Shown here: positions 33,300-42,752 of the stretch, piece after piece | How positions within the stretch are numbered: position 1 is the stretch's first letter | How the letters are laid out: each line of letters starts with the position of its first letter | Assembly (NCBI GenBank): GCA_020062665.1 | Contig: JAGUVW010000035.1 | Span: 83,890 to 147,889 of the forward strand | Reading direction: 5' to 3' | Source of the DNA: Pseudomonadales bacterium | GTDB taxonomy: Bacteria > Pseudomonadota > Gammaproteobacteria > Pseudomonadales > Ketobacteraceae | DNA: 64,000 nt | Position numbers and translations under genes: made by a program | Notes under the pieces: model-generated | Databases searched by the model: none | The model's input: only the letters and a program-made list of their open reading frames with translations | Told to the model about the DNA's origin: nothing

Positions 33300-35990
33300 T
33301 CACAACAACTGCAGCTGACGCGCCTTGCTGACGGCCTCGGTGCGATTGCTCACCGCCAGCTTGGCGTAGATGTTTTTCAGATGCCACTTGGCGGTGGCCA
33401 GACTGATATTGGCGCGCCGACTCACTTCCTTGTTGCTGGCGCCGCTTTCCAGCAAGGTCAGAATTTCCTTTTCCTTTTCGGTGAGGGATTCCAGCACCGG
33501 TTTGGTGGTTGGTTCCACATTAACAGCAACCGACATCTGCAGCTGATCGCCAAACATCTGCAGGTAAATGTCCGGCAGCGGTTTGATGACACCTGTCGCC
33601 AGCGCGCACTGCAGCAGCGCCGCCGAGCCCGGCGCCTCGTCGAACAGGGTGCGGTTGAAGCACACCAGATGGGATTCGCGCAGGGTTTCCTTCAGATACT
33701 GCAACGCTTTGCTTTCGTCACCGCACTGCCACAGCAGCACCGCCAGATTGGCGCGGAACACCGCCCAGCGCGACAGACATCCCGCACGCCAGCTGGCATC
33801 GCACAGCTGCCGCAGCAGTGCTTCGGCCCTGTCGTGACGGCCCTGCTGGCGCAACACCAGCGCGCAGGTGATACCCAGACGATCGCGCCGCTCGTCGTAC
33901 TGCTGCTCTGCCTGCCAGAATCCGCTGTCGAGTTTTTCCAGCAGGCCGTAATCCCGTTTCACTTTTTCCAGCAGCACCTGATCCTGGGTCGCCACACCGC
34001 GCAGCGCCAGTTCCAGCGCTATCTGGCTGGAAAAGCGTTCATACAAACCGTGCTGTAACACTCGCGACACATAATCCAGCAGACGCCGCGCTTCGCGATC
34101 ATGTCCCTGCATGAAACGGATGCGCGCCAGCATGCAGTAATTCACCGAGATCACTTCAGTCGCACAGGCACTGGACACGCGCGGAATCAGATCGCGGAAC
34201 ATGGCCTCGGCTTCATCCATGCGATTCTGTTCGTAGCGAATCACGGCGATCGACGTAGCCGCGTTCACCCAGGCAGCGGTACCCGGCGCATGGGCACGGG
34301 CACGATAGGCGCTCTCGGCCAGCTGCACCGCCGGCAGCATGCGCCCCTGCGCGCGCTCGGTCAGCACCAGGATCAGATCGGCAAAACTGCTCAGGTATTC
34401 ATGGCCGTTCTGGTTGAGAAAATCCTTGGCGCGCTGGGCTTCCACACCGGCCCGCTCGAACTGCGCCGTCAGCAGAAAGTGATAGGCGCGCATGGCCTGA
34501 AAAAACAGGCGCAGATCCCGATGCTGCTGCAGGTCGAAGGGCTTCTGGTACACCGGATTGCCGAGGAACTCAGTATCGCTTTGACACATTTCCAGCACGT
34601 AATCCAGAAAGCGCAGCGTGTCTTCGTCGGCGTAGCGGCCAGTGACGCGACCCTGCTGACACTCCAGCTTGAATTCCGCCAGAAAATACATGGCCTGGTT
34701 GAAGCGGCGGGAAAAAATCAGCCCGGCGATGAACGGAAACGCAATGTCGCTGCTGGCCAGCACGTCGGCTTCCGGCAATTCGTTCACCCATTCGATCAGC
34801 GCGGTGAGTTGGCCAGTCTTGATCCAGTACTCCGCGCACTGCTGCAATAAAATCTGCATGTCGGCGGTGGCGTGAATGGCGCGCAACAGGCGCAGGGCCG
34901 CTTCGTACTGCTGCTGCTCGCCATACCATTGCGCAGCGGCGCGGTGCAGCGGTTCGATCTGCTCGGGCTGCTCCAGCTCCAGGCGATGACGCAGAAAATC
35001 CCGGAACAGCGAGTGATAGCGCCAGGCCGGTCGCTCGCCTTCCACTTCCTGGATGAACAGCCGATTCGCCAACAGAAATTCCAGCTGCTGCTGCGCATTG
35101 CGGATGCCGAGCAGGCGGTTGCACACCTCCACTTCCAGCGTTTCCAGCATTGCGGTGCGCAGCAGAAAATCCCGCAGCGCCGGCGGTTGCTGTTCCAGCA
35201 CTGCGTCGGCCAGATACTGGAACACTTCCGGCTGCGTACCATTGTACGGTTGCTGCAGGGATCGACCCGGCTTGCGCCCGGTGGCCAGCAGCATCAGCTT
35301 GATGCCGGCGATCCAGCCTTCCGTCATCTGCGCCAGACGATGCACATCGTCGTCCGGCAGGCGCGTGCCATTGAGCAGTTGCGCCAGCGCGTCGATTTCC
35401 GCCGGCTCCCAGCGCAGATCGTGCAGATCCAGCAGCAGCAGTTCGTCTTCCAGTTTCAACCGGCTCAACTGCAGCGGTGGGTGATTGCGCGAGGCAATGA
35501 TGAAATGCACCGGATGCGGCAGATGAAACAGCACATCCGCCAGCGTGCGATGAATGGCAGCGGCGCTGATGAGCTGATAGTCGTCGAGCACCACGAACAG
35601 TTCACCGGTGACAGCGGCAAAACCCTGGCGCAGGGATTCGGTCACTGCATCCACGGAAAATTCCAGATCGTCCGCCAGCTGGTTGAGGTAATAAGCGTCG
35701 AAGCGCGGCAGCGCCTGACGGATCGCGCCGATCAGGTGGGAAAAGAACAGCACCGGGTTATTGTGGGCAGGCTCCAGCTTCAGGCAGGCGATCAGCGCGC
35801 CGTCGGTGCGCTGTTGCATCCACTGGCTGAGCAGCGTGGTCTTGCCGGAACCGGCGGGGGCCTGCAGCACGGTCAGCTTGTAGTGGGCGGCCTTGTCCAG
35901 CAAGGCCAGCAAGTGGGGGCGGGCGAGCCATCCTTGTCCCGTCACGGCGCCTGGCAAGTCCTGGGGTGGAAACAAGGGGGCAGCGGACAT
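33300..35990 (-). CDS. MalT-type LuxR-family (STAND) transcriptional regulator
   Basis: 896 aa. N-terminal NTPase: Walker A APAGSGKTT at about residues 44-52 and Walker B-like FVVLDDYQLI. A long TPR-like helical region follows, and the C-terminal LuxR HTH starts at LTEKEKEILTLL, with LATAKWHLKNIYAKL as recognition region. MalT-type proteins are ATP-dependent activators switched by a small ligand. Divergent from the dihaem lipoprotein gene at 36164, its probable target; a perfect 18-bp palindrome lies between. Confidence 0.92.
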   Translation of the reverse strand: MSAAPLFPPQDLPGAVTGQGWLARPHLLALLDKAAHYKLTVLQAPAGSGKTTLLSQWMQQRTDGALIACLKLEPAHNNPVLFFSHLIGAIRQALPRFDAYYLNQLADDLEFSVDAVTESLRQGFAAVTGELFVVLDDYQLISAAAIHRTLADVLFHLPHPVHFIIASRNHPPLQLSRLKLEDELLLLDLHDLRWEPAEIDALAQLLNGTRLPDDDVHRLAQMTEGWIAGIKLMLLATGRKPGRSLQQPYNGTQPEVFQYLADAVLEQQPPALRDFLLRTAMLETLEVEVCNRLLGIRNAQQQLEFLLANRLFIQEVEGERPAWRYHSLFRDFLRHRLELEQPEQIEPLHRAAAQWYGEQQQYEAALRLLRAIHATADMQILLQQCAEYWIKTGQLTALIEWVNELPEADVLASSDIAFPFIAGLIFSRRFNQAMYFLAEFKLECQQGRVTGRYADEDTLRFLDYVLEMCQSDTEFLGNPVYQKPFDLQQHRDLRLFFQAMRAYHFLLTAQFERAGVEAQRAKDFLNQNGHEYLSSFADLILVLTERAQGRMLPAVQLAESAYRARAHAPGTAAWVNAATSIAVIRYEQNRMDEAEAMFRDLIPRVSSACATEVISVNYCMLARIRFMQGHDREARRLLDYVSRVLQHGLYERFSSQIALELALRGVATQDQVLLEKVKRDYGLLEKLDSGFWQAEQQYDERRDRLGITCALVLRQQGRHDRAEALLRQLCDASWRAGCLSRWAVFRANLAVLLWQCGDESKALQYLKETLRESHLVCFNRTLFDEAPGSAALLQCALATGVIKPLPDIYLQMFGDQLQMSVAVNVEPTTKPVLESLTEKEKEILTLLESGASNKEVSRRANISLATAKWHLKNIYAKLAVSNRTEAVSKARQLQLL

Positions 35991-36065
35991 GGCTATGCTT
36001 CTTGAATTTTGTCGTTATTTTGCACAAACGTACCACCCGGACTGATGGGTTTCAACATTCCCCCA

Positions 36066-36083
36066 CCCCCTCCATGGAGGGGG
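36066..36083. promoter_or_regulatory. G/C-rich palindrome in divergent promoter
   Basis: CCCCCTCCATGGAGGGGG is a perfect 18-bp palindrome midway between the MalT-type regulator start (35990) and the lipoprotein start (36164). GGAGGGG resembles the purine-rich boxes bound by E. coli MalT. Candidate activator site. Confidence 0.55.
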
Positions 36084-36163
36084 GCGAATATCCGCACGTT
36101 CAGGCAGTCTTTTGCCACAGGGCGTATTCCCGCTCGCCCTTTCGCCACTATCAGGACACGACT

Positions 36164-38473
36164 ATGAAATATAACAACAAGATATGGGTACTGACCCCGC
36201 TGGCCTTCGCGCTTGTCGCCTGCCAGCCCGCCGGCGATTTCCCCGACCAGGGCGATCTGTGTGATTTCGACACCGTGCGCGAAAACGAGCGCGCTGCGTC
36301 TGCCGCCAGCTTCCCCACGCCGGTGATCAACACCATGCTGGTGAACGGCACCCAGGTGTGGACCTCGGCCAATCCCGCCGCCACGCCCACCCTGCGCCCC
36401 AACGACACCGTTACGCTGATTGGCACCGGCTTCGGCCGCGGCACCGACATCGACTTCAGCAAGATCATGATCGGCAACAGCCGGGTGCTGGAAACCAACC
36501 TCACCATGTACAAACAGAAGCTGGATATCGAGGCCCAGGTGAATTACGAGGTGAACGAAATCCTCAGCACCTGGCCCAAGGACGTCCTCAACTGGACGCC
36601 CACCCAGATCAGCTTCAAAGTGCCTGTGCACGTGAGCAAGGGGCCGCTGACCGTGCAGGTGCAGAAGCGCACCGGCTACCTGGAATCGCTGATCAATCCC
36701 GGCCAGCCCCACAGCGTGATCGACGCCCTCACCAAGCGCATCACCGACGACAAGTTCCAGCATGAATGCGATGTGGTCTCCACGCTCGGCAGCACCAAGG
36801 CCACTGCCCCCATCGCCGTGAACGTGGTGAACACCGGCTTTGCCGCACTGGAAAAACGCGGCCGCGAAATTTTCTGGTCCTACGACTTCAACGTTGGCCT
36901 GGCCCACGCCGTGCGCAATCTGGACTGGAAGAAAATCTTCGAATACAAGACCACCGATCCCATCACCCGGCAGGTCGCTGATCCGGCCCTGCTGTTCGGC
37001 GCCTATCCCACCGTGGCAGGCGAAGTCCCGGCGGAAGCCATCGACGACGTCTACTTCAACCCCTATCCGCAGCCCAATCCGATTCCCGGTTTCCTCACCG
37101 TGCAACCCCAGCTCACCAAGGGCAACACCCGCAACAGCGGCTGGGTAGGCTACCGCTACGCGCAATCCAGCCACCCCTACAACGGCCCGGGCGAGTGGAT
37201 CGGTTTCAACTGCGCGTCATGCCACAGCTATCGCATCACCTACGACAAGGGCGCCAGCAGCATCACCAAAGTCGTGCCCGGCCTGCCCAATCCGGAATGG
37301 TCCATGAAGTGGGCCGTACTAGGCGACAAAAACGCCGCCACCACCACGACCTTCGACGGCATCGAAGCCAATGAGGAAGGCCCCAGCTGGGATCCCGGCA
37401 AAAAGCAGATCGACAAGACCATGCTTATCTACTACATGCCTGCCGGCACCGGCGAACACAACATCGTGCGCCTGTCCGATGAAGGCAGCGAAACCGACAA
37501 CGACTACCAGTTCTCGCCCATCGCCATTCCCAACGTGACGCACTACATGGGCATCCGCCGCTCGCTGTCGCACACGGAATCCTATGTGGGCTTCGAAGGT
37601 TCTTACATTCACTCGGAAGAACCGGACGGCGCCACCGGCTCGATGCTGGCGTCGGAACTGAAAGCACTGACCGCCTACATGACCACCCTCGACAAGGATG
37701 ACAACGACCTGCGCAACGTGGGCCTGTACCGCTGGTTGAAGCACTACGGCAAGCTGGGCGCACAGACCGGCAACGGCAGCCTGGGCGAAGGCAGCTTCGT
37801 GCAGAACGGCTGGCAGAGCTATCCCGGTGTCGCGGCACGGGTCAATGCCGGCAAGACCATCTTCAATCGCGACTGCGGCAGCTGCCACACCGACAACCTG
37901 GGCTACCACACCAACGAGAAGATGTTCCGCCTGGATGAAGTGGGCCGCTTCTTCACCCCCACCATCTACCACAAGGATCAGCAGTCCATCCGCGCCACCT
38001 TCCTGCGTGACGTGTACTGGACGCAACATCGCGGCCTGCTGTCCGACGGCCACGTGCGCAACCTGGAAGATCTGGTGCACCCGGATCGCTGCAGCGAAGG
38101 CAGCGAGCTGTACAACAACTACTACACCCTGCATCCGCCGGTGAATCCGGCGCTGGGCGGCCCTGACTTCCCACAGCCCTATCCGGCCACCAACCGCAAG
38201 GGCGACGTGTTCCGGGTACCCAAGTCCGCCTCCACCAGTGCCACCGACGTGGGCGCCAAGCGCAACCGTTTCATCGAGCGCCACAAGTACTTCGTCGAAG
38301 TACCCTGGGATACCCAGCACTACTACTGGGACTACCAGGCCATGCGCGCCGATTGGGGCCCGGGTGAAATGGGCTCACCGGCACCCACCGGCATGCCGGC
38401 CGCACCGCACCCCTGGTGTGCAGCCAGCGCCACCGATGTCAGCGACCTGGTGCAGTATGTGTTGACCCTCTGA
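36164..38473 (+). CDS. Dihaem c-type cytochrome lipoprotein, RoxA-like, with TIG-like domain
   Basis: 769 aa from the ATG at 36164. Lipobox ALVAC gives a lipid-anchored Cys18-region start. Residues ~45-190 look like an IPT/TIG beta-sandwich (NDTVTLIGTGFGRGTD; ISFKVPVHV). Two haem c sites follow, CASCH (Cys350) and CGSCH (Cys571), 221 residues apart, a spacing similar to the rubber oxygenase RoxA. Alternatives are the broader MauG/BCCP-type dihaem peroxidases. RoxA itself is secreted; this protein would be lipid-anchored. AGGA lies 8 bp before the start and a strong terminator follows at 38508. Likely periplasmic or surface oxidation of a hydrophobic polymer or lipid. Confidence 0.6.
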   Translation: MKYNNKIWVLTPLAFALVACQPAGDFPDQGDLCDFDTVRENERAASAASFPTPVINTMLVNGTQVWTSANPAATPTLRPNDTVTLIGTGFGRGTDIDFSKIMIGNSRVLETNLTMYKQKLDIEAQVNYEVNEILSTWPKDVLNWTPTQISFKVPVHVSKGPLTVQVQKRTGYLESLINPGQPHSVIDALTKRITDDKFQHECDVVSTLGSTKATAPIAVNVVNTGFAALEKRGREIFWSYDFNVGLAHAVRNLDWKKIFEYKTTDPITRQVADPALLFGAYPTVAGEVPAEAIDDVYFNPYPQPNPIPGFLTVQPQLTKGNTRNSGWVGYRYAQSSHPYNGPGEWIGFNCASCHSYRITYDKGASSITKVVPGLPNPEWSMKWAVLGDKNAATTTTFDGIEANEEGPSWDPGKKQIDKTMLIYYMPAGTGEHNIVRLSDEGSETDNDYQFSPIAIPNVTHYMGIRRSLSHTESYVGFEGSYIHSEEPDGATGSMLASELKALTAYMTTLDKDDNDLRNVGLYRWLKHYGKLGAQTGNGSLGEGSFVQNGWQSYPGVAARVNAGKTIFNRDCGSCHTDNLGYHTNEKMFRLDEVGRFFTPTIYHKDQQSIRATFLRDVYWTQHRGLLSDGHVRNLEDLVHPDRCSEGSELYNNYYTLHPPVNPALGGPDFPQPYPATNRKGDVFRVPKSASTSATDVGAKRNRFIERHKYFVEVPWDTQHYYWDYQAMRADWGPGEMGSPAPTGMPAAPHPWCAASATDVSDLVQYVLTL

Positions 38474-38507
38474 GCCTTGCCTTTCATCTGAAACATCCCA
38501 CCTTACC

Positions 38508-38532
38508 AACGGGGCCTGCGGGCCCCGTTTTC
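38508..38532 (+). terminator. Rho-independent terminator after dihaem gene
   Basis: ACGGGGCC-TGCG-GGCCCCGT followed by TTTTC: an 8-bp GC stem, 4-base loop and short U-run 35 bp after the stop. Confidence 0.85.
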
Positions 38533-38691
38533 ACGCGTATCCGCGATTTTGAAAAGTTTTATCTCTCCCTTTTGGTATATGGCATCGCTGTTGCTTTTGC
38601 CCTACTGTCCGTACTTCCTTTGCACCACTTTGTTAACAAACTGTACCTTCTGCCCCTGGCCAGCAAGGTCGACCAACCTGGGAGTAGCATC

Positions 38692-39066
38692 ATGACCTCA
38701 CTGTATGAACGCATCGGCGGGGAAGCCGCCGTCAACGCCGCCGTGGACAAGTTCTATGAAAAAGTCCTGGCCGACGAACGCATCAAGCACTTCTTCGAAG
38801 GCGTGGACATGGCCAAGCAGCACCGCATGCAGAAAGGCTTTTTCACCTTTGCCTTCGGCGGCCCGGCCAACTATTCCGGCCGCGGCATGGAAGCCGCCCA
38901 TCGCCGCCTGGTGAACGAGCTGGGCCTGAATGACAGCCACTACGACGCGGTGATGGAAAACCTGGGCGCCACCCTGGTGGAGCTGGGCGTTCCGGATGAG
39001 ATGATCGCCGAGGCTGCCGGCATTGCCGAAAGCGTGCGTGGCGCAGTGTTGGGCCGCCCGGCCTGA
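38692..39066 (+). CDS. Group 1 truncated haemoglobin
   Basis: 124 aa. MTSLYERIGGEAAVNAAVDKFY is the standard group I (TrHbN/GlbN) start, with Phe21-Tyr22 (B9-B10) and the proximal His70 in GMEAAHRRLV. GGGAG precedes the ATG at 38692. Binds O2 or NO; often involved in NO detoxification or O2 supply. Stands between two haem-oxidation genes, so it could deliver or scavenge O2/peroxide there (inference). Confidence 0.93.
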   Translation: MTSLYERIGGEAAVNAAVDKFYEKVLADERIKHFFEGVDMAKQHRMQKGFFTFAFGGPANYSGRGMEAAHRRLVNELGLNDSHYDAVMENLGATLVELGVPDEMIAEAAGIAESVRGAVLGRPA

Positions 39067-39133
39067 GATTTGCCCGGTTTGCAGGCACTCCGCCTGCAAA
39101 CCGCCCTCCCCTGATACATCCCTAAATCCCCGC

Positions 39134-39153
39134 TCCCCTACCTTTGTACGGCG
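39134..39153 (+). promoter_or_regulatory. Shared 20-bp upstream motif, site 1
   Basis: TCCCCTACCTTTGTACGGCG, 122 bp upstream of the lipoprotein ATG (39276). The same sequence with one change (T to A) occurs at 42632-42651, 101 bp upstream of the alpha-dioxygenase ATG. Two near-identical 20-mers in similar positions point to common control, probably by one of the flanking MalT-type regulators. Confidence 0.7.
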
Positions 39154-39275
39154 CTCCCGTTGCAGCAATCGGGTTTAATGACCTCACCCTGCCGTTTCTT
39201 TGGCGTTCCCGCGCGCGACCATTTTCGGCAATAACAACAACGACACCGGAAAATATCGGACAAAGGTAAAGGTCT

Positions 39276-40049
39276 ATGATGCGTACAAAATTGGCTGCCG
39301 CCCTGCTGCTTCCCTCCCTGATGCTGACCGGCTGCGGTGGCAGCGGCGAGACTCCCCGCTCCACCAGCAACAGCCCCAATCTGACCGGTTTGTGGCGCAT
39401 GACTGTCACCAGCGCCCAAAGCAATCTGAAAGCCGACTCCAACATCTCGTTCACCTTGGTGGAAGGCGCCAACGGCCTCACCATGACCGGCTGTGACGGT
39501 CGCTCTGTCATCAATGTTACCAAGAGTGGCAACACCATCGACGGCCTGCCCAACGGGCTGGTCACCATCGTGAATAACGACGCTCTGCGCAACAACGGCG
39601 AGTACGGCAACGGTACCGCCTCGAAGATGGCCACTACCGCCAGGTTCGACATGGGCAGCCTGCAGATGGCCGCACCTGCACTGGGCAATCTGAACTTCTC
39701 GGATGTGTGCGTAATGTCCACCGACGCACGGGTGCTGGGCGTGATGACCCAGGACACCATCTCGGCCACTACGCTGTACAACGGCAAGCCTTTGCTGTTC
39801 GATGTGCAGCTGATGGGCAACCTGAAAGTGGGCAGCTTCAAACTGGCGAAGGAACCCAACCTGGGCGAAGCCACGCTGCGCCTGCAGGGCGAAGGCCTGA
39901 AGAACCGCCTCAACCGCACCGAACTGACCCTGAAGAGCGGCACCCTGCAAATCACTGAAGACGGCACTGTGCGCATGAAGGGTTCGTTCTCGGGCACCAT
40001 GCCCAACGGCGAAGTTCTGGCCGGCAATTTCGATTTCGAAAAGCCCTGA
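39276..40049 (+). CDS. Secreted lipoprotein of unknown function
   Basis: 257 aa. Signal peptide with lipobox LTGC (Cys19). Ser/Gly/Thr-rich linker, then a beta-rich body with repeated strand patterns (LTGLWRMTVTS, GSFKLAK, TLQITEDGTVRMKGSFSGTMPNG). Preceded by the shared motif at 39134 and ended by a strong terminator at 40063. No family recognised; it may be a surface lipocalin-like or binding lipoprotein co-regulated with the alpha-dioxygenase. Confidence 0.75.
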   Translation: MMRTKLAAALLLPSLMLTGCGGSGETPRSTSNSPNLTGLWRMTVTSAQSNLKADSNISFTLVEGANGLTMTGCDGRSVINVTKSGNTIDGLPNGLVTIVNNDALRNNGEYGNGTASKMATTARFDMGSLQMAAPALGNLNFSDVCVMSTDARVLGVMTQDTISATTLYNGKPLLFDVQLMGNLKVGSFKLAKEPNLGEATLRLQGEGLKNRLNRTELTLKSGTLQITEDGTVRMKGSFSGTMPNGEVLAGNFDFEKP

Positions 40050-40062
40050 GCACCTGAAATAC

Positions 40063-40100
40063 AAAAGCCCCGGTCGAATCGCTTCGGCCGGGGCTTTTTT
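40063..40100 (+). terminator. Rho-independent terminator
   Basis: AAAAGCCCCGG pairs with CCGGGGCTTTT over 11 bp around a 14-base loop, followed by a T-run. It ends the 39276 lipoprotein transcript; the A-tract makes it potentially bidirectional for the convergent regulator ending at 40148. Confidence 0.9.
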
Positions 40101-40147
40101 GTGTGTGCTGAATGACAGGTGGCTGCAGAACACTTGCGCGCGCGACA

Positions 40148-42154
40148 TCAGCGACTGATGCCCAACCCCTCCACCAGATGCAACTCCTGCGCTTTCAGCA
40201 CCGCCTCGGTGCGATTGCGCGCATCCAGCTTGCTGAAAATATTCTGCAGATGCCACTTCACCGTGGTGAGCGCGATGCTGGCACGGTTGGCGATTTTTTT
40301 GTTGCACAATCCTTCCGCCAGCAGCGTGAGAATTTCGATTTCCTTGTCGGTCAGACTCTGCAACCGATCGACTCCGCTCAGACGCACCACGGCTGCCTTT
40401 TCCGGCGCCGGTGTTTCGAAACGCTGCAGATCCTGTTGCACCGTTTGCAGAAAATCCGGATTCAACTGCTCCAGGAAGCGTTGCTGCGTCTGCATCATGC
40501 CCATCAACTCACACAAACCGCGACCATCGTCAGTCAACACCCGGCGATAACCGGACTGCTGGCACAACAGCAACGCCTGATTGAAACTTGCAACGGCATC
40601 CGCGTCGCGCTTGAGACGGAATTCGCTCAGCGCCTTGAACAGATAGAAGGTGGCCAGATGGCGGTGACAGCGCAGCCCCATGCTCTTGATCACGCCCTTG
40701 AGCGCAAATTCCGACGCAGTGGCATAATCCTCATCAATCAAATAAGCAAGCAGACGGGCCTTGAGCCAGAACAGGTGTTCCTCCTGGTAGGCATCCTGAA
40801 ACAGCGTTTCCACCCGCACGCAGCGAGCGTGCAGCGCGTAGTGCGCCACAAGATCATCCGCACGCTGGCCAACATACCAGCGCGTGCGCATGCGCTCATA
40901 GCAGATGATGGCCTGAATGCGCGGATTGCGCTGGGTTTCCGGCAAGCCATCCAGGGATGCCAGCAGTGCTTCCGCCCGCGTCACGTCACCCTGATCCAGA
41001 AACAGTTTGGCCTGGGTGATGCAAGCGAGTAGACGCGGCAAGCCCAGTTCGGTTTTCTGCAGCACTGTCAGCGATTGCAGCAACAGCTGTCGGGCCGGCT
41101 GCATCTGGTTGGCCTCGTAACACAGAAACGCCTGACAACCGCGATGAATTGCCAGCGCATATTCCAATGCCGGATCGGTATCGTCCGCCGTCAGCGCATG
41201 TTGCTGCTGCAGGTTTTCGAAATCACTTTGCAATTGCAGCCAGGCGGCAAAGCCTTTGCCCATCATGAACTGGGCCGCCATCATCCAGCCGCGCGCCAGC
41301 TGGTATTGCACCAGGTTGCCCAGGGAACTGGCCTGCTGCGCGGCACGCTCTGCATGCTGGAGGGTCAGCTCCATATTGCCACTGGAATACTGCAGCACTG
41401 CATACTGGTTCTGCAGCATGGGTTGCAGGATGGTGGGATGATCCATGCAGGATTCCAGCAACGCCAGCCGCGCCGCACGGGGCATGGCCAGATCACGGTA
41501 GTAGCCCAGCCAGGCGCGCAGCACGCTGACGGTGGCCTCCACTTCCTGCAGTGGCCGCGCCGGATCCTGCACCAGCGCCCGCACATTCAGTTCACGCAGC
41601 GCCTGTTCGGCACGTTCGAGCTGCTGCTGCATGATCAAAGCCCAGATCTGGCAGATGCGCACGTTGACGTCCTTCACTGCGCGCAAATCCGTGTCCACGC
41701 CCAGACACTGCAGCACACTAGAAGCATCATGCAGCTGCAGCCAGCGCCGGCACATGCGCCCCGCCAACCACTGCGCCCAGGGCGGCACCACCGCCTGACG
41801 CAAGGCCGCCGCTGCCCACGACTGCAGCGACGAACGCCGCAGCCAAGGTTCGGCACGCAGATAAATGTCGGGCAGCAGCGGTGCATCCGTGCGAAACAGA
41901 CGCTCCAGCAATGGCAAACGGCAGGATTCCAGCCAGTAGAAGTGAAGGGAAGAAGACGACGGCGCCACCGGCTTCAGACGCAACTGGCTTGCCTGCGCCA
42001 GCATCTGCAGCCGCTGTTCCGCCACCGCAACGGGGCAGTTCATCAAGACTGCCGCTTGTTGGCTGTCGCCGGATTCCACCAACGCCAGCGGTGCCACATC
42101 GTGACAACGCCACGGGTATCCAGAATCAGCCCCAAGTCGCCGATTCGTGTCCAT
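40148..42154 (-). CDS. LuxR-family regulator, MalT-like but without NTPase domain
   Basis: 668 aa from the ATG at 42154 (AAGGGC upstream); in-frame ATGs at 42187 and 42214 and a longer reading to 42301 are possible. The TPR-like helical region and the C-terminal HTH (LTDKEIEILTLLAEG, ALTTVKWHLQNIFSKL) match the 33300 regulator, but there is no Walker A motif in any upstream extension, so the STAND ATPase part is missing. It may sense its signal without ATP or act as a partner of the full-length regulator. Divergent from the alpha-dioxygenase operon. Confidence 0.8.
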   Translation of the reverse strand: MDTNRRLGADSGYPWRCHDVAPLALVESGDSQQAAVLMNCPVAVAEQRLQMLAQASQLRLKPVAPSSSSLHFYWLESCRLPLLERLFRTDAPLLPDIYLRAEPWLRRSSLQSWAAAALRQAVVPPWAQWLAGRMCRRWLQLHDASSVLQCLGVDTDLRAVKDVNVRICQIWALIMQQQLERAEQALRELNVRALVQDPARPLQEVEATVSVLRAWLGYYRDLAMPRAARLALLESCMDHPTILQPMLQNQYAVLQYSSGNMELTLQHAERAAQQASSLGNLVQYQLARGWMMAAQFMMGKGFAAWLQLQSDFENLQQQHALTADDTDPALEYALAIHRGCQAFLCYEANQMQPARQLLLQSLTVLQKTELGLPRLLACITQAKLFLDQGDVTRAEALLASLDGLPETQRNPRIQAIICYERMRTRWYVGQRADDLVAHYALHARCVRVETLFQDAYQEEHLFWLKARLLAYLIDEDYATASEFALKGVIKSMGLRCHRHLATFYLFKALSEFRLKRDADAVASFNQALLLCQQSGYRRVLTDDGRGLCELMGMMQTQQRFLEQLNPDFLQTVQQDLQRFETPAPEKAAVVRLSGVDRLQSLTDKEIEILTLLAEGLCNKKIANRASIALTTVKWHLQNIFSKLDARNRTEAVLKAQELHLVEGLGISR

Positions 42155-42752
42155 GTCGGTTTGCCCTTGTCTCACGCAAATACTCATCTGGGCAGATGAA
42201 TTCAATAGGGTCATGATCAGGATTCTGATGAGCGATTTTGTTGGCTTCGATCCGATCTGCGTCCTGCAGCAGGTTGTCGCCTTTGTTATTAATGTCCGCA
42301 CCTGACTGCGGTGCGCTGGCGTCCTGCCTGACAGTCGTTGTTTTCGCCCTCATTAATACGCTTGCGTTAAATTGACTGCACTGGTACTCGCCGGCGTATC
42401 GTGATTAAGTTCTTGTTATTGTTTTTGCTTTGCTTTTTAATTTTCCGTGGTTTGCAGCCGCCCCAACTGCCGCGCTTCTGCGGCGACTCCCGGCCTAAAT
42501 GACCAGCAACCAGCCACAGAAAACCAGATTTTGTTACAACTCTCAAGCGTCTTTTTGTTGCACTGACGAGCAGTCGGCAAATGCTCAGTTCCCTTCGTTC
42601 ACCACGGCAAAACCCTTCCGCCGTTGCCCCATCCCCTACCTATGTACGGCGATGACCGTCGGCCAACTCGCTATTCTGCGCAAGACTGACGGCATGTGCC
42701 CCGCGCACGTGTTCGACCTTTCATAATTATAAGAAACCTGAGTGGAGCAACT
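42155..42752. other. Long divergent intergenic region
   Basis: 598 bases between the regulator start and the alpha-dioxygenase start. It contains a T-rich stretch at about 42410-42450 and, at 42632-42651, the shared motif. The left part up to 42301 could encode an N-terminal extension of the regulator. No other gene is supported. Confidence 0.6.
42632..42651 (+). promoter_or_regulatory. Shared 20-bp upstream motif, site 2
   Basis: TCCCCTACCTATGTACGGCG, one mismatch from the site at 39134. Located 101 bp upstream of the alpha-dioxygenase start. Likely operator or activator box of the two-lipoprotein/dioxygenase regulon. Confidence 0.7.

Noticed and set aside
35993..38320. Long open frames opposite the dihaem gene (393 and 333 codons)
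   Set aside because: They lie fully antisense to a well-supported gene with haem motifs and show Gly/Ala/Val-rich composition typical of GC-rich shadow frames.
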